A stretch of DNA of 39,182 bases from Gomphosphaeria aponina SAG 52.96 = DSM 107014 (GTDB lineage Bacteria > Cyanobacteriota > Cyanobacteriia > Cyanobacteriales > Gomphosphaeriaceae), in assembly GCA_016903655.1 (NCBI GenBank), contig JADQBC010000019.1, positions 1-39,182 of the forward strand. Reading direction: 5' to 3'. The translations under genes were made by a program, and so were the position numbers. Every line of letters starts with the position of its first letter. The stretch's first letter is position 1. Under the pieces are notes generated by a model. That model was not told the origin of the DNA. It worked only from the letters and a program-made list of their open reading frames with translations, and did no database searches. Shown piece by piece: positions 14,990 through 24,687 of the stretch.

Positions 14990-17245
14990 ATGACAATTAG
15001 TCCTCCAGAAAAAAAGGCGAAAGTCAGGGTAGCGGTAGATAAAGATCCAGTACCTACTTCATTTGAAAAGTGGGGCAAACCAGGTCATTTCGACCGTACC
15101 CTGGCAAGAGGGCCCAAAACCACCACCTGGATTTGGAACCTTCACGCCGATGTTCATGATTTTGATAGCCAGACCAGTGACCTAGAAGATATTTCTCGGA
15201 AAATATTCAGCGCCCACTTTGGTCACTTAGCAGTAGTTTTCGTTTGGTTGAGCGGTATGTATTTCCATGGCGCTCGGTTCTCCAACTATGAAGCGTGGCT
15301 AAAAGACCCCATAAACATTAAGCCCAGCGCTCAAGTAGTCTGGTCAATTGTCGGACAAGACATTTTAAACGCTGATGTGGGCGGCGGTTTCCATGGCATC
15401 CAGATAACATCTGGTTTCTTCCAGCTCTGGCGAGCTTCAGGAATAACTAACGAGTATCAGCTATACTGCACCGCCATCGGTGGTTTGGTAATGGCAGCCC
15501 TAATGCTATTTGCAGGTTGGTTCCACTATCATAAACGGGCTCCAAAACTGGAATGGTTCCAGAATGTGGAGTCAATGATGAACCACCACTTGGCAGGGTT
15601 ACTGGGTCTAGGCTCGTTGGGTTGGGCAGGGCACCAAATTCACGTATCTCTGCCAATAAACAAGCTGTTGGATGCTGGGGTGGCACCAGAAGATATTCCT
15701 CTGCCTCACGAATTTATCCTGGATAGCAGCAAGATGGTAGAACTATATCCCAGTTTTGCAGAAGGGTTGAAACCTTTCTTTACATTGAACTGGGGAGTGT
15801 ATTCTGACTTCTTGACCTTTAAGGGTGGTTTGAATCCTGTAACAGGTGGATTGTGGTTGTCAGATACAGCCCACCATCACTTGGCGATCGCGGTGTTGTT
15901 TATCATCGCAGGTCATATGTACAGGACAAACTGGGGCATTGGCCACAGCATGAAGGAGATACTGGAAAATCATCGTGGACCGTTAACTGGGAAAGGACAC
16001 CAGGGTTTATATGAAATCCTGACAACTTCTTGGCACGCACAGTTGGCAATCAACTTGGCATTGCTAGGGTCACTGACCATAATAGTGGCACAGCATATGT
16101 ACGCGATGCCTCCCTATCCCTACCAGGCAACAGACTACGGGACGCAAATATCTCTGTTCACCCACCATATGTGGATTGGAGGATTCCTGATTGTAGGAGC
16201 AGGCGCACACGGAGCAATATTCATGGTCAGGGACTACGACCCAGCGAAGAATGTTGACAACCTCTTAGACAGAGTACTGCGTCACAGAGATGCAATTATT
16301 TCCCACCTGAACTGGGTATGTATTTTCTTGGGTTTCCACAGCTTCGGTCTCTACGTGCATAACGATACGATGCGAGCATTTGGTCGTCCTCAAGATATGT
16401 TCTCAGATACAGGGATTCAACTCCAGCCAATTTTTGCCCAGTGGGTACAAAACCTGCATACTTTAGCACCAGGAACAACAGCACCAAGCGCAATAGAGCC
16501 AGTAAGCTATGCTTTTGGCGGTGGGATAGTAGCAGTAGGCGGGAAAGTGGCAATGATGCCCATCGCCCTGGGAACAGCAGACTTCATGGTTCACCATATC
16601 CATGCTTTTACCATTCACGTAACTGTACTGATTCTGCTGAAAGGAGTACTGTATGCCCGTAGTTCTCGTCTGATTCCAGATAAAATGAACTTAGGCTTCC
16701 GTTTCCCTTGCGATGGCCCAGGACGTGGCGGTACTTGTCAGGTATCAGGTTGGGATCATGTATTCCTCGGATTGTTCTGGATGTATAATTCACTGTCTGT
16801 AGTGATTTTCCACTTTAGCTGGAAGATGCAATCAGATGTCTGGGGAACAGTAGGGGCAGATGGGACAGTGTCTCACATAACTGGAGGAAATTTTGCCCAA
16901 AGTGCAATTACCATCAATGGTTGGTTGCGGGACTTCCTCTGGGCGCAAGCAGCTCAGGTGATTAACTCCTATGGATCAGCACTGTCTGCTTACGGCATAA
17001 TGTTCTTGGCAGGTCACTTTATCTTCGCCTTTAGCTTGATGTTCCTCTTTAGCGGTCGCGGCTACTGGCAAGAATTGATCGAGTCAATCGTTTGGGCGCA
17101 TAATAAACTAAGAGTAGCTCCAGCAATTCAACCCCGCGCTTTGAGCATTATTCAAGGTCGGGCTGTAGGCGTAGCTCACTACCTCTTAGGAGGAATTGTA
17201 ACAACATGGGCTTTCTTCCTCGCGAGAATACTCGCAGTAGGATAA
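14990..17245 (+). CDS. psaA: Photosystem I P700 chlorophyll a apoprotein A1
   Basis: This 751-residue integral membrane core subunit forms with PsaB the heterodimer that binds P700, A0, A1 and the FX iron-sulfur cluster. It has the typical start ([20 protein letters not shown]), eleven hydrophobic segments with many conserved histidines, and the FX cysteine loop [12 protein letters not shown] (about residues 565-576). The C-terminus ends with [20 protein letters not shown]. Length is as expected. The start has a GAGAAGAGAAG purine stretch upstream. It is followed after 162 bp by psaB in the same direction, forming an operon. Confidence 0.99.
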   Translation: MTISPPEKKAKVRVAVDKDPVPTSFEKWGKPGHFDRTLARGPKTTTWIWNLHADVHDFDSQTSDLEDISRKIFSAHFGHLAVVFVWLSGMYFHGARFSNYEAWLKDPINIKPSAQVVWSIVGQDILNADVGGGFHGIQITSGFFQLWRASGITNEYQLYCTAIGGLVMAALMLFAGWFHYHKRAPKLEWFQNVESMMNHHLAGLLGLGSLGWAGHQIHVSLPINKLLDAGVAPEDIPLPHEFILDSSKMVELYPSFAEGLKPFFTLNWGVYSDFLTFKGGLNPVTGGLWLSDTAHHHLAIAVLFIIAGHMYRTNWGIGHSMKEILENHRGPLTGKGHQGLYEILTTSWHAQLAINLALLGSLTIIVAQHMYAMPPYPYQATDYGTQISLFTHHMWIGGFLIVGAGAHGAIFMVRDYDPAKNVDNLLDRVLRHRDAIISHLNWVCIFLGFHSFGLYVHNDTMRAFGRPQDMFSDTGIQLQPIFAQWVQNLHTLAPGTTAPSAIEPVSYAFGGGIVAVGGKVAMMPIALGTADFMVHHIHAFTIHVTVLILLKGVLYARSSRLIPDKMNLGFRFPCDGPGRGGTCQVSGWDHVFLGLFWMYNSLSVVIFHFSWKMQSDVWGTVGADGTVSHITGGNFAQSAITINGWLRDFLWAQAAQVINSYGSALSAYGIMFLAGHFIFAFSLMFLFSGRGYWQELIESIVWAHNKLRVAPAIQPRALSIIQGRAVGVAHYLLGGIVTTWAFFLARILAVG

Positions 17246-17314
17246 AGCTAAAGAAAAAAAAAGGTAACATCAGGGAATGAAGACCTGAGATTAATCAATT
17301 TGAAAACTTGAGTG

Positions 17315-17334
17315 CCTGGAACTTCGGTTCCAGG
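17315..17334 (+). other. Stable cUUCGg hairpin between psaA and psaB
   Basis: CCTGGAAC-TTCG-GTTCCAGG: an 8-bp perfect stem closed by C-G around a TTCG tetraloop, one of the most stable RNA hairpins. It has no T-run after it, so it is not a typical terminator. It may mark a processing or stability point in the psaAB transcript. Confidence 0.75.
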
Positions 17335-17407
17335 TGAAAACCAAAACAAGAAGTTAAAACTTTTTGTTAAGCCTCATTTAAAAGAGAGGAGAATTTCCTA
17401 AAGAGCT

Positions 17408-19636
17408 ATGGCAACTAAATTCCCAAAATTTAGCCAGGATCTCGCTCAAGATCCGACAACTCGTCGGATTTGGTATGGGATTGCTACCGCCCACGATTTC
17501 GAGACTCACGATGGCATGACGGAGGAAAATCTGTATCAAAAGATTTTTGCTTCTCACTTCGGCCATATCGCGATTATCTTTTTGTGGACATCGGGCACCC
17601 TGTTCCACGTGGCCTGGCAAGGTAACTTCGAGCAGTGGATCACAGATCCGTTAAATATCCGTCCCATTGCCCACGCGATTTGGGACCCCCAATTCGGCAA
17701 AGCAGCAGTAGATGCGTTCACCCAAGCAGGGGCTTCTTATCCAGTTGACATAGCCTACTCTGGGGTTTACCACTGGTTCTATACCATTGGGATGAGAACC
17801 AATGGGGAATTATACCAGGGCTCAGTGTTCCTGTTAATTCTGGCATCAGTGTTCCTGTTCGCAGGTTGGCTGCACTTACAACCAAAGTTCCGTCCGAGCT
17901 TGTCTTGGTTTAAAAATGCAGAGTCACGCTTAAATCACCACTTGGCTGGTCTATTTGGTGTAAGCTCTTTGGCTTGGACAGGTCACTTGGTACACGTGGC
18001 AATTCCAGAATCTCGCGGACAGCACGTGGGTTGGGATAACTTCCTTTCCACAGCTCCTCACCCAGCAGGGTTAAAACCTTTCTTTACAGGGAATTGGGGA
18101 GTGTATGCTGAAAACCCAGATACAGCTAACCACGTATTTAGCACGGCTGACGGTGCAGGAACAGCAATTTTGACATTCCTCGGTGGGTTTCATCCTCAGA
18201 CAGAATCTCTGTGGCTGACAGATATGGCTCATCACCACCTGGCGATCGCCGTAATCTTCATCGTTGCTGGTCATATGTACCGCACAAACTTCGGTATCGG
18301 TCACAGCATTAAGGAGATACTGAACGCTCACAATCCCCCATCAGGTACTCCTTTTGGTGGACAGTTGGGAGCAGGTCATAAGGGTCTCTATGACACCATA
18401 AACAATTCCCTGCACTTCCAATTGGGTTTGGCCCTGGCTAGCTTAGGGGTAATTACTTCCTTGGTGGCACAGCATATGTATGCTTTACCTCCCTATGCTT
18501 TTATAGCGAAGGATTACACAACCCAAGCAGCACTATATACTCATCATCAGTATATCGCAGGATTCTTGATGGTAGGAGCTTTTGCTCACGGTGCAATCTT
18601 CTTTGTACGGGACTATGATCCAGAAGCTAACAAGGATAATGTGTTGGCTCGGATGTTAGAACACAAAGAAGCCCTGATTTCTCACTTGAGCTGGGTGTCT
18701 CTGTTCCTTGGTTTCCATACCTTGGGTCTGTATGTCCATAATGATGTTGTTGTAGCTTTTGGGACTCCAGAGAAGCAGATTCTGATTGAGCCTGTATTTG
18801 CTCAGTTTGTACAAGCAGCTTCAGGAAAAGCTCTCTATGGCTTCGATGTCCTGTTGTCAAATGCAGACAGTGTAGCTTATACAGCATATCCAAACTACGC
18901 AAACGTCTGGCTACCAGGCTGGCTAGAGGCAATTAACAGCGGCACAAACTCTCTGTTTTTGACCATTGGCCCTGGTGATTTCTTGGTACACCATGCGATC
19001 GCTCTTGGTCTGCACACCACAACCCTGATTTTGGTTAAAGGTGCTTTAGATGCTCGTGGTTCTAAGCTGATGCCCGATAAAAAAGACTTCGGCTTTGCTT
19101 TCCCTTGTGATGGCCCAGGTCGTGGCGGTACTTGCGATATCTCTGCATGGGATTCCTTCTACCTAGCTATGTTCTGGATGCTGAACACTTTGGGTTGGCT
19201 CACCTTCTACTGGCACTGGAAGCATCTCGGTATCTGGTCTGGTAATGTGGCTCAGTTCAATGAGAACTCTACCTATCTAATGGGTTGGTTCCGTGACTAT
19301 CTCTGGGCTAACTCTGCTCAATTAATCAACGGCTATAACCCCTATGGGACTAATAACCTGTCTGTTTGGGCTTGGATGTTCCTCTTCGGACACTTAGTTT
19401 GGGCAACTGGTTTTATGTTCCTCATCTCTTGGCGGGGTTACTGGCAAGAATTGATTGAAACAATCGTTTGGGCCCACGAGCGCACTCCTCTGGCTAACCT
19501 AGTTCGCTGGAAAGACAAGCCCGTTGCTCTATCTATTGTTCAGGCTCGTTTGGTTGGTTTAGCTCACTTTACTGTGGGTTATATCTTAACCTACGCCGCC
19601 TTCCTCATTGCTTCTACGGCTGGTAAGTTCGGTTAA
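17408..19636 (+). CDS. psaB: Photosystem I P700 chlorophyll a apoprotein A2
   Basis: This 742-residue partner of PsaA starts [20 protein letters not shown] as is typical. The FX ligand loop [12 protein letters not shown] is present, and the C-terminal segment has [20 protein letters not shown]. Many transmembrane histidines for chlorophyll are retained and the length is normal. A GAGAGGAG purine stretch lies about 15 bases before the ATG, farther than optimal, and AAAGAG is nearer. Transcription probably ends at the hairpin at 19667-19694. Confidence 0.99.
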   Translation: MATKFPKFSQDLAQDPTTRRIWYGIATAHDFETHDGMTEENLYQKIFASHFGHIAIIFLWTSGTLFHVAWQGNFEQWITDPLNIRPIAHAIWDPQFGKAAVDAFTQAGASYPVDIAYSGVYHWFYTIGMRTNGELYQGSVFLLILASVFLFAGWLHLQPKFRPSLSWFKNAESRLNHHLAGLFGVSSLAWTGHLVHVAIPESRGQHVGWDNFLSTAPHPAGLKPFFTGNWGVYAENPDTANHVFSTADGAGTAILTFLGGFHPQTESLWLTDMAHHHLAIAVIFIVAGHMYRTNFGIGHSIKEILNAHNPPSGTPFGGQLGAGHKGLYDTINNSLHFQLGLALASLGVITSLVAQHMYALPPYAFIAKDYTTQAALYTHHQYIAGFLMVGAFAHGAIFFVRDYDPEANKDNVLARMLEHKEALISHLSWVSLFLGFHTLGLYVHNDVVVAFGTPEKQILIEPVFAQFVQAASGKALYGFDVLLSNADSVAYTAYPNYANVWLPGWLEAINSGTNSLFLTIGPGDFLVHHAIALGLHTTTLILVKGALDARGSKLMPDKKDFGFAFPCDGPGRGGTCDISAWDSFYLAMFWMLNTLGWLTFYWHWKHLGIWSGNVAQFNENSTYLMGWFRDYLWANSAQLINGYNPYGTNNLSVWAWMFLFGHLVWATGFMFLISWRGYWQELIETIVWAHERTPLANLVRWKDKPVALSIVQARLVGLAHFTVGYILTYAAFLIASTAGKFG

Positions 19637-19666
19637 ATTCAGCCTAGTTTTGTAAGTAATTAGCTT

Positions 19667-19694
19667 AAATCCCCTACCATCAGGTGGGGGATTT
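19667..19694 (+). terminator. Terminator hairpin after psaB
   Basis: AAATCCCCTACC and GGTGGGGGATTT pair over 12 bp (one G-U) with an ATCA loop, 30 bp after the psaB stop, followed by ATTAATT rather than a long T-run. It sits between convergent psaB and phaC and could serve both strands. Confidence 0.75.
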
Positions 19695-19731
19695 ATTAAT
19701 TGAGTATTTAATATAAAAAAATACAATTTTA

Positions 19732-20817
19732 CTATCGCGTTGCTAGCCAATCAACAATCGCAGGTGGCAAATCCCGCTGCACTTTACCACTGACATACAT
19801 CCCGATGTGTCCAACTGGGAACGAGCGCACCGTATAATCTTTACTAGAAACGTACTTCTCTAAAGCCAAAGAGGATAGGGGCGGTACCAGATGATCTTTT
19901 TCAGCGTAAAGGTTCAAAACTGGCATGCGGATCTTCTTCAGATCCACTCGCTTATCCCCGAGCTGGATCTCGTTTTGAATCAGTCTATTCTTTTGGTAGA
20001 AATCCTTGAGAAACTGGCGGTAAGCTTCCCCCGCCAGGTCGGGGCTGTCGAAGATCCACTTTTCCATCCGCAAAAAGTTTAGCATCTGCTCCTCACTCTC
20101 CATGATGTCCAGAAAGTCAAGATATTTCTGGATTCCTAGCTGATGGGGTTTTAGCATTAAAAATTCTAAGTTGAGAAAATAGCCTGGAATATTTCCTAAA
20201 GCATCTACCATCAGATCCACGTCTAGTGCATCAGGACCCAAAGTAGAGCCCCCTCGGATATTGAGAAGCGCATTGGGGATGTGAAAATCCACAGGAGTAA
20301 CCATCACAATCAGATTCTTGACCTTTTCTGGATAAATGGAGCTATAACAGAGGCTAAAAGTTCCCCCCTGACAAATTCCTAAAAGGTTAATCTTCTCCAA
20401 ACCATGCCTTTTTCTAACTACATCGACACAGTTATCAAGATAATTATTAATGTAATCGTCAAGAGTCAGCCAACGGTCAGCACGGGTAGGATAGCCCCAG
20501 TCGATTAAGTAGATATCTAAACCCAGTTTTAGCAAATTAGCAACTAAAGAGCGATTCTCCTGTAGATCCACCATCAAAGGACGATTGACCAAAGCATAGA
20601 TAATTAGCAAAGGAATAGGTTGTTCCACTATGGGTTGAAAGCGGTAGAGTACTATCTTGTCCTCTCGGTAAACTGCTTCTTTGGGAGTAACACCAATTTC
20701 AATGTCTGTGTCCTTCAGGTGGCTTAAGTTTTTGATACCCTTAAGTATTTTTTGTGTAAATTCAATATATTCATGGGTAGCATCTTCAAGACCTATCTGA
20801 GTCAAAAAAGGTAGCAT
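19732..20817 (-). CDS. phaC: Class III poly(3-hydroxyalkanoate) synthase, subunit PhaC
   Basis: This 361-residue catalytic subunit polymerises hydroxyacyl-CoA into PHA. It has an alpha/beta-hydrolase fold with the lipase-like box G-I-C149-Q-G-G carrying the nucleophilic cysteine, Asp308 in YAEKDHLVPP and His337 in GHIGMYVSG, completing the triad. The short length is that of class III enzymes, which need PhaE; class I synthases are near 590. phaE lies 40 bp upstream in the same operon. It converges on psaB. Confidence 0.97.
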   Translation of the reverse strand: MLPFLTQIGLEDATHEYIEFTQKILKGIKNLSHLKDTDIEIGVTPKEAVYREDKIVLYRFQPIVEQPIPLLIIYALVNRPLMVDLQENRSLVANLLKLGLDIYLIDWGYPTRADRWLTLDDYINNYLDNCVDVVRKRHGLEKINLLGICQGGTFSLCYSSIYPEKVKNLIVMVTPVDFHIPNALLNIRGGSTLGPDALDVDLMVDALGNIPGYFLNLEFLMLKPHQLGIQKYLDFLDIMESEEQMLNFLRMEKWIFDSPDLAGEAYRQFLKDFYQKNRLIQNEIQLGDKRVDLKKIRMPVLNLYAEKDHLVPPLSSLALEKYVSSKDYTVRSFPVGHIGMYVSGKVQRDLPPAIVDWLATR

Positions 20818-20857
20818 AATTATCCAAATTTTAAATAGATCATTTAAGATTCCTTAC

Positions 20858-21895
20858 TCAATTGGGCGAAACTTCGGATTGAACAATAACCTGTTTCAAA
20901 CTCTGAACCTCCTTAAACAACTCTAAGGTTAGCTGCTCTTGTGCTTCGTATTTGGCTAAAGCTTGTTTAAGCATTTTAACCTCCTTACGCAGATGATAGA
21001 TATTTTGATGAACTTCATCCACTTCACTGCGCAGAGGTAGATTCATTGTTTTGAGCCACAATTCCATCAGTTCTTGCCCGCAAAGCCGATAAGTATTCAG
21101 TGCATTGAGAAAATGACCCCGAATCTTGAGGTTGTTTTCAGCTGCCAATTCCACCTCAAATACTTCGTCAGCGACGCGACTCCAAAGCCGCTGAAACTGT
21201 TGCCAATCCTGGACTTTTTCCCCTTTTTCTGCTAGAGCAACTAACTCGGCGATTAGTTGCTCAAAAGCGCGAATCTGAACCTCGCCTAGCACCAGTTGAT
21301 AGTTAAGACTAGCTCGATAAAGATTTGTCCAAGCTTCAAAAGCCCTCAGCGCTTTACCATGGAAGTCGCGGTTCAGTCCCAAACGAGGACTCTGCATCAG
21401 GGGGGTTTTCCCATACAATAAATTCCAATAGAGGTTATTGAGCTCGATCCAGGGCGCTGCAGTTCCCTTACCCGTTTTACTCATCAGTTTGAAGAATGAC
21501 TCCATGGCAGTTGTCCAATTTTGGCTCAACTCCTGAGTTTCCTTCATATAAAGCTGCCACAATTGGGCTGTGTCTTGAGTAGTTTGGCTCGTTCTCGCAG
21601 AAAATTCCCTGAGCCGCTCGCGCATCTGCTCTGTATATTTGCTCATAACCTGTTGCCAGCCCTCACCAGCTTCAAAATTGGGCAAGATCTCCTTCCCCGC
21701 TTTAAATGAGAGTTTGAGAAAGCGGCTGAGGATCTCCTGATGCTCCTCAAGCCGCCAGACATCTTCAATCATTTCGCCAGTCTGTAAGATACACATCTGG
21801 TCAAACCAACTTTTCTGGATCTCGATTCCCGTTTGGACCCAGGTATCGATCAGATGATTCGTCATTTCACTCGAGCTACTAGGTTCTTTTTCCAT
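20858..21895 (-). CDS. phaE: Class III PHA synthase, subunit PhaE
   Basis: This 345-residue largely helical, soluble protein is the non-catalytic partner of PhaC that activates it at the granule. It shows the PhaE start pattern (WVQTGIEIQKSWFDQM), a tryptophan-rich middle (PWIELNNLYWNLLYG; AFEAWTNLYRASLNYQ) and a C-terminal coiled coil (about 285-340: YHLRKEVKMLKQALAKYEAQ). Identification rests on this profile and on its place directly before phaC. Confidence 0.93.
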   Translation of the reverse strand: MEKEPSSSSEMTNHLIDTWVQTGIEIQKSWFDQMCILQTGEMIEDVWRLEEHQEILSRFLKLSFKAGKEILPNFEAGEGWQQVMSKYTEQMRERLREFSARTSQTTQDTAQLWQLYMKETQELSQNWTTAMESFFKLMSKTGKGTAAPWIELNNLYWNLLYGKTPLMQSPRLGLNRDFHGKALRAFEAWTNLYRASLNYQLVLGEVQIRAFEQLIAELVALAEKGEKVQDWQQFQRLWSRVADEVFEVELAAENNLKIRGHFLNALNTYRLCGQELMELWLKTMNLPLRSEVDEVHQNIYHLRKEVKMLKQALAKYEAQEQLTLELFKEVQSLKQVIVQSEVSPN

Positions 21896-21949
21896 CTGTC
21901 CTTTTTTGAACGAAACCGATTACAAATACTTTTTTTTAATCGGAGAAAC

Positions 21950-22144
21950 CTACCGAAGATCAATGCTTTGGGCTAATTTTTCACGATTAAACTTGAATAA
22001 AAAAGTATAATCTTTTGAAATACTGTCTATTAGCCGAGACCGCCTTGGATAACCAAGGAATTGAAAAAGATGCGTTGCACTGAGCGCCGCCGAAGTGTTG
22101 ATTGCCCCAGTTAGATTAATTACTTTTCGATTAATCCTCGCCAT
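21950..22144 (-). CDS. Possible small protein within the PHA operon
   Basis: A 64-residue open frame (MARINRKVINLTGAINTSAA...) on the same strand as phaE and phaB, in the otherwise empty 403-bp gap between them. It has a basic C-terminal half and no recognised motif. The ATG has no convincing ribosome binding site. It could be a real small gene, a gene remnant, or chance. I see no promoter or strong terminator in the rest of 21896-22298. Confidence 0.3.
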   Translation of the reverse strand: MARINRKVINLTGAINTSAALSATHLFQFLGYPRRSRLIDSISKDYTFLFKFNREKLAQSIDLR

Positions 22145-22298
22145 TTTCTGTTGAATTTTGCGTTGATGTTCTCAAGATTTAAAGCTTTAAGTTTTGCTAA
22201 TTTTTCTAAATCTTTGGAATCCGTAAACTGATGACCACTATGACCATCAAACCCAGAGGATTAATCGTCTAATGCCAACTAAATTGCTCCTCTCCAGC

Positions 22299-23021
22299 TT
22301 ATGTATGATAAGCTCCGTTAACTCTAACTACTTCCCCACTAATATAGCTGCTAGCAACGGGAGAGAGAAGAAAAGCGATCGCCCAAGCCACCTCTTCTGG
22401 TTTGCCAAAGCGACGCAAAGGAATCTCGGTGATAATTTTGTCTCTAACTTTGTCAGGGATTGCTTCAGTCATGGAAGTATCAATAAATCCTGGAGCAATG
22501 GCGTTGACCCGCACCCCATAACGAGCAGCTTCTTTGGCTAGGCACTTAACTAGACCGATTACTGCTGCTTTGGTAGCACCGTAGTTAGTCTGACCAATGT
22601 TTCCCCTTTCACCCGAAATTGAAGTGAGGCAAACAATAGAACCTTCGCTGCGCTCATACATCCTCGAGATAAAGGGCTTAATGGTATGGTTAACCCCCTT
22701 CAAGTTTACGTTAATCACAGCATCCCAATCTTCAGGGGTCAGCTTGGCATAAAAGTTATCTCTGGTAATCCCTGCATTAGCTACTACTCCATAAACTGGT
22801 CCGAGTTTCTCTTCCACCTGTTGGGCTGCTGTTTCCATTGCTTCCCCGTCAGATACATCCGCTTTAATAGCATAGCTATCCTCAGGGCAGTGAGCAACAT
22901 TGGTATAGGTATAAGCTACTTGAGCTCCCAACCCTTGAAGCAAAGCCACCGTTGCCGCTCCAATACCTCTGCTGCCCCCAGTCACAAAAATAACTTTATT
23001 TTCCAGTCCGAGAGATTTCAT
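22299..23021 (-). CDS. phaB: Acetoacetyl-CoA reductase
   Basis: This 240-residue short-chain dehydrogenase reduces acetoacetyl-CoA to (R)-3-hydroxybutyryl-CoA with NADPH, the monomer for PHB. Seen are the cofactor glycine motif GGSRGIG (15-21), NAG (82-84) and the catalytic Ser134, Tyr147 and Lys151 (Y-G-A-T-K). Length fits the family. It lies 32 bp after phaA, whose product it uses. FabG is the main alternative, but context decides for phaB. Confidence 0.95.
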   Translation of the reverse strand: MKSLGLENKVIFVTGGSRGIGAATVALLQGLGAQVAYTYTNVAHCPEDSYAIKADVSDGEAMETAAQQVEEKLGPVYGVVANAGITRDNFYAKLTPEDWDAVINVNLKGVNHTIKPFISRMYERSEGSIVCLTSISGERGNIGQTNYGATKAAVIGLVKCLAKEAARYGVRVNAIAPGFIDTSMTEAIPDKVRDKIITEIPLRRFGKPEEVAWAIAFLLSPVASSYISGEVVRVNGAYHT

Positions 23022-23053
23022 TAATATCTGCTCCTCAAAAATATATCCGATTT

Positions 23054-24244
23054 CTATACTCGTTCAAATGCGAGGGCAGTCCCCCCGCCAGTCCCGTGGC
23101 AAATAGCGGCTAAACCCCTTGTTTTTTCGTACTCTATGAGAGCGTGGAGCAAAGTAACAACGATTCTTGTTCCCGAGGAGCCAATCGGATGCCCTAGAGC
23201 GATTGAACCTCCGTTAACATTCAGTTTGTCGTGAGCAACTCCTAATATCTTGCTGAAAAGCAAATTGCTAATCGCAAAAGCTTCGTTATTCTCAAACAGG
23301 TCAAAATCAGACAGCTTCATCTGCATCTTGTTTAACAGCTTCTTCGCTGCATAGACAGGATATTCAGGAAAGCGCCAAGTCTCCCCCCCTTCCCAAGCTA
23401 CTCCGAGAACCTTGACTATGGGTTGAAGTCCGTACCGTTCTACCGCTGAGGAACTAGCTAAAATTACGGCTGCTGCTCCATCTGAAAGCTGGCTGCAATT
23501 TCCCGCAGTTAAAACTCCTTCTTGCTTAAAAGCAGGTTGCAGTTTACTTAGTCCTTCTAGGGTCGTATCAGCACGAATCCCTTCATCTTGATCTACTATT
23601 TGCGAACCTTTTTTAGTTTTAATTTCTATGGGGGCAATCTCATTACGGTAGCTACCGCGTTCTGTGGCGGCGGTTGCTCGCTGCTGGGAATATAACGCTA
23701 CTTCATCTAACTCAGAACGGCTAAATCCGTGCTCTTTTGCGAGCCGTTCGGCTTGTTCTCCCATGCTTTCTTTTGTCGTTGCATCTATTAGCCCATCACA
23801 CAGTAGTATATCAGTTAACTGCTCTGGTTCTTTGAGCAAAAATTTGTAACCCCAGCGAGCGCGGTGGGAAAGAAAAAACCCAGCCTGAGACATGGATTCC
23901 ATTCCCCCTGCCAGAACCAGTTCTGCATCCCCGACCCTGATGTGATTGATAGCATTAATCAGACTCATCATCCCTGATGAGCAAACCATATCGAGCGCAT
24001 ACCCATTCACCGTTTCGGGAATACCAGCCTTGAATGCAGCCTGGCGAGGCAGCAATTGTCCTTGTCCTGCTCTCAACACATTGCCCATGATATAGATATC
24101 TAAAGCCTCTTGAGGTATTCTAGCCTGAGCCATTGCACTTCCCATCACATGGGCTCCCAACTCCACCGCTGAAAAATCTAGCAACTTCCCTCCGAAGCGA
24201 CCTAGAGGTGTGCGTACTGCTGATATCAGATAAACTTCTCTCAT
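23054..24244 (-). CDS. phaA: Acetyl-CoA acetyltransferase (beta-ketothiolase)
   Basis: This 396-residue biosynthetic thiolase condenses two acetyl-CoA to acetoacetyl-CoA, the first step of PHB synthesis. Active-site residues are visible: Cys88 in DMVCSSGMMS, His352 in GHPIGSSG and Cys382 in CHGTGGGTA. ATG 24244 is used; the frame stays open upstream only to a TTG, and AGGAG lies ten bases before the ATG. It is first in the phaA-phaB-phaE-phaC minus-strand cluster. A near-perfect 26-bp palindrome lies about 205 bp upstream of its start. Confidence 0.96.
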   Translation of the reverse strand: MREVYLISAVRTPLGRFGGKLLDFSAVELGAHVMGSAMAQARIPQEALDIYIMGNVLRAGQGQLLPRQAAFKAGIPETVNGYALDMVCSSGMMSLINAINHIRVGDAELVLAGGMESMSQAGFFLSHRARWGYKFLLKEPEQLTDILLCDGLIDATTKESMGEQAERLAKEHGFSRSELDEVALYSQQRATAATERGSYRNEIAPIEIKTKKGSQIVDQDEGIRADTTLEGLSKLQPAFKQEGVLTAGNCSQLSDGAAAVILASSSAVERYGLQPIVKVLGVAWEGGETWRFPEYPVYAAKKLLNKMQMKLSDFDLFENNEAFAISNLLFSKILGVAHDKLNVNGGSIALGHPIGSSGTRIVVTLLHALIEYEKTRGLAAICHGTGGGTALAFERV

Positions 24245-24449
24245 TTGTTTTCCACTCCTCAATTATAGTTTACACTTTACCAGCTTGATTTTTACATTAA
24301 CCCCCTTATTCTAGGTGATATTTTATTTTCTGCTCACGTTTTAATTAAAATGTTCTTTTCTCACAATTAACTAAGTCGGCTGAGGATAGTCAATCTGAAA
24401 ATTTTTAGGTTGCATAATGGGTTTTTTTTGATTAACAATTACTTAAATA

Positions 24450-24475
24450 CTATAACTGTCAATTGACAATTATAG
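24450..24475. promoter_or_regulatory. Near-perfect 26-bp palindrome between phaA and the patatin gene
   Basis: CTATAA-N-TGTCAATTGACA-N-TTATAG: all bases are symmetric except one pair. The core TGTCAATTGACA contains a TTGACA hexamer on each strand. It lies in the 443-bp divergent spacer, about 205 bp from phaA and 212 bp from the patatin start. A dimeric regulator site controlling both directions is a fair inference. No convincing -10 is placed for either direction, and I see nothing else in 24245-24687. Confidence 0.5.
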
Positions 24476-24687
24476 ACTTTTGTCAACTTAATTTAGATGG
24501 GTTTACTCTGAGTAGGTAACATTAAATAAAGGTAAAATAGTAGGCGCTAGCTTCAGGGAGAGATTTCTCTTTTTTCAGGTTTCACGGTCGAGTTCCTACT
24601 ACTATAAGGATAAGCATTTTGGAGAACCTTCTGATTTTCCCAAGTGAGTACTCAAGAATAGTTATTCTCAGGAGAAAAGCACTGAAT

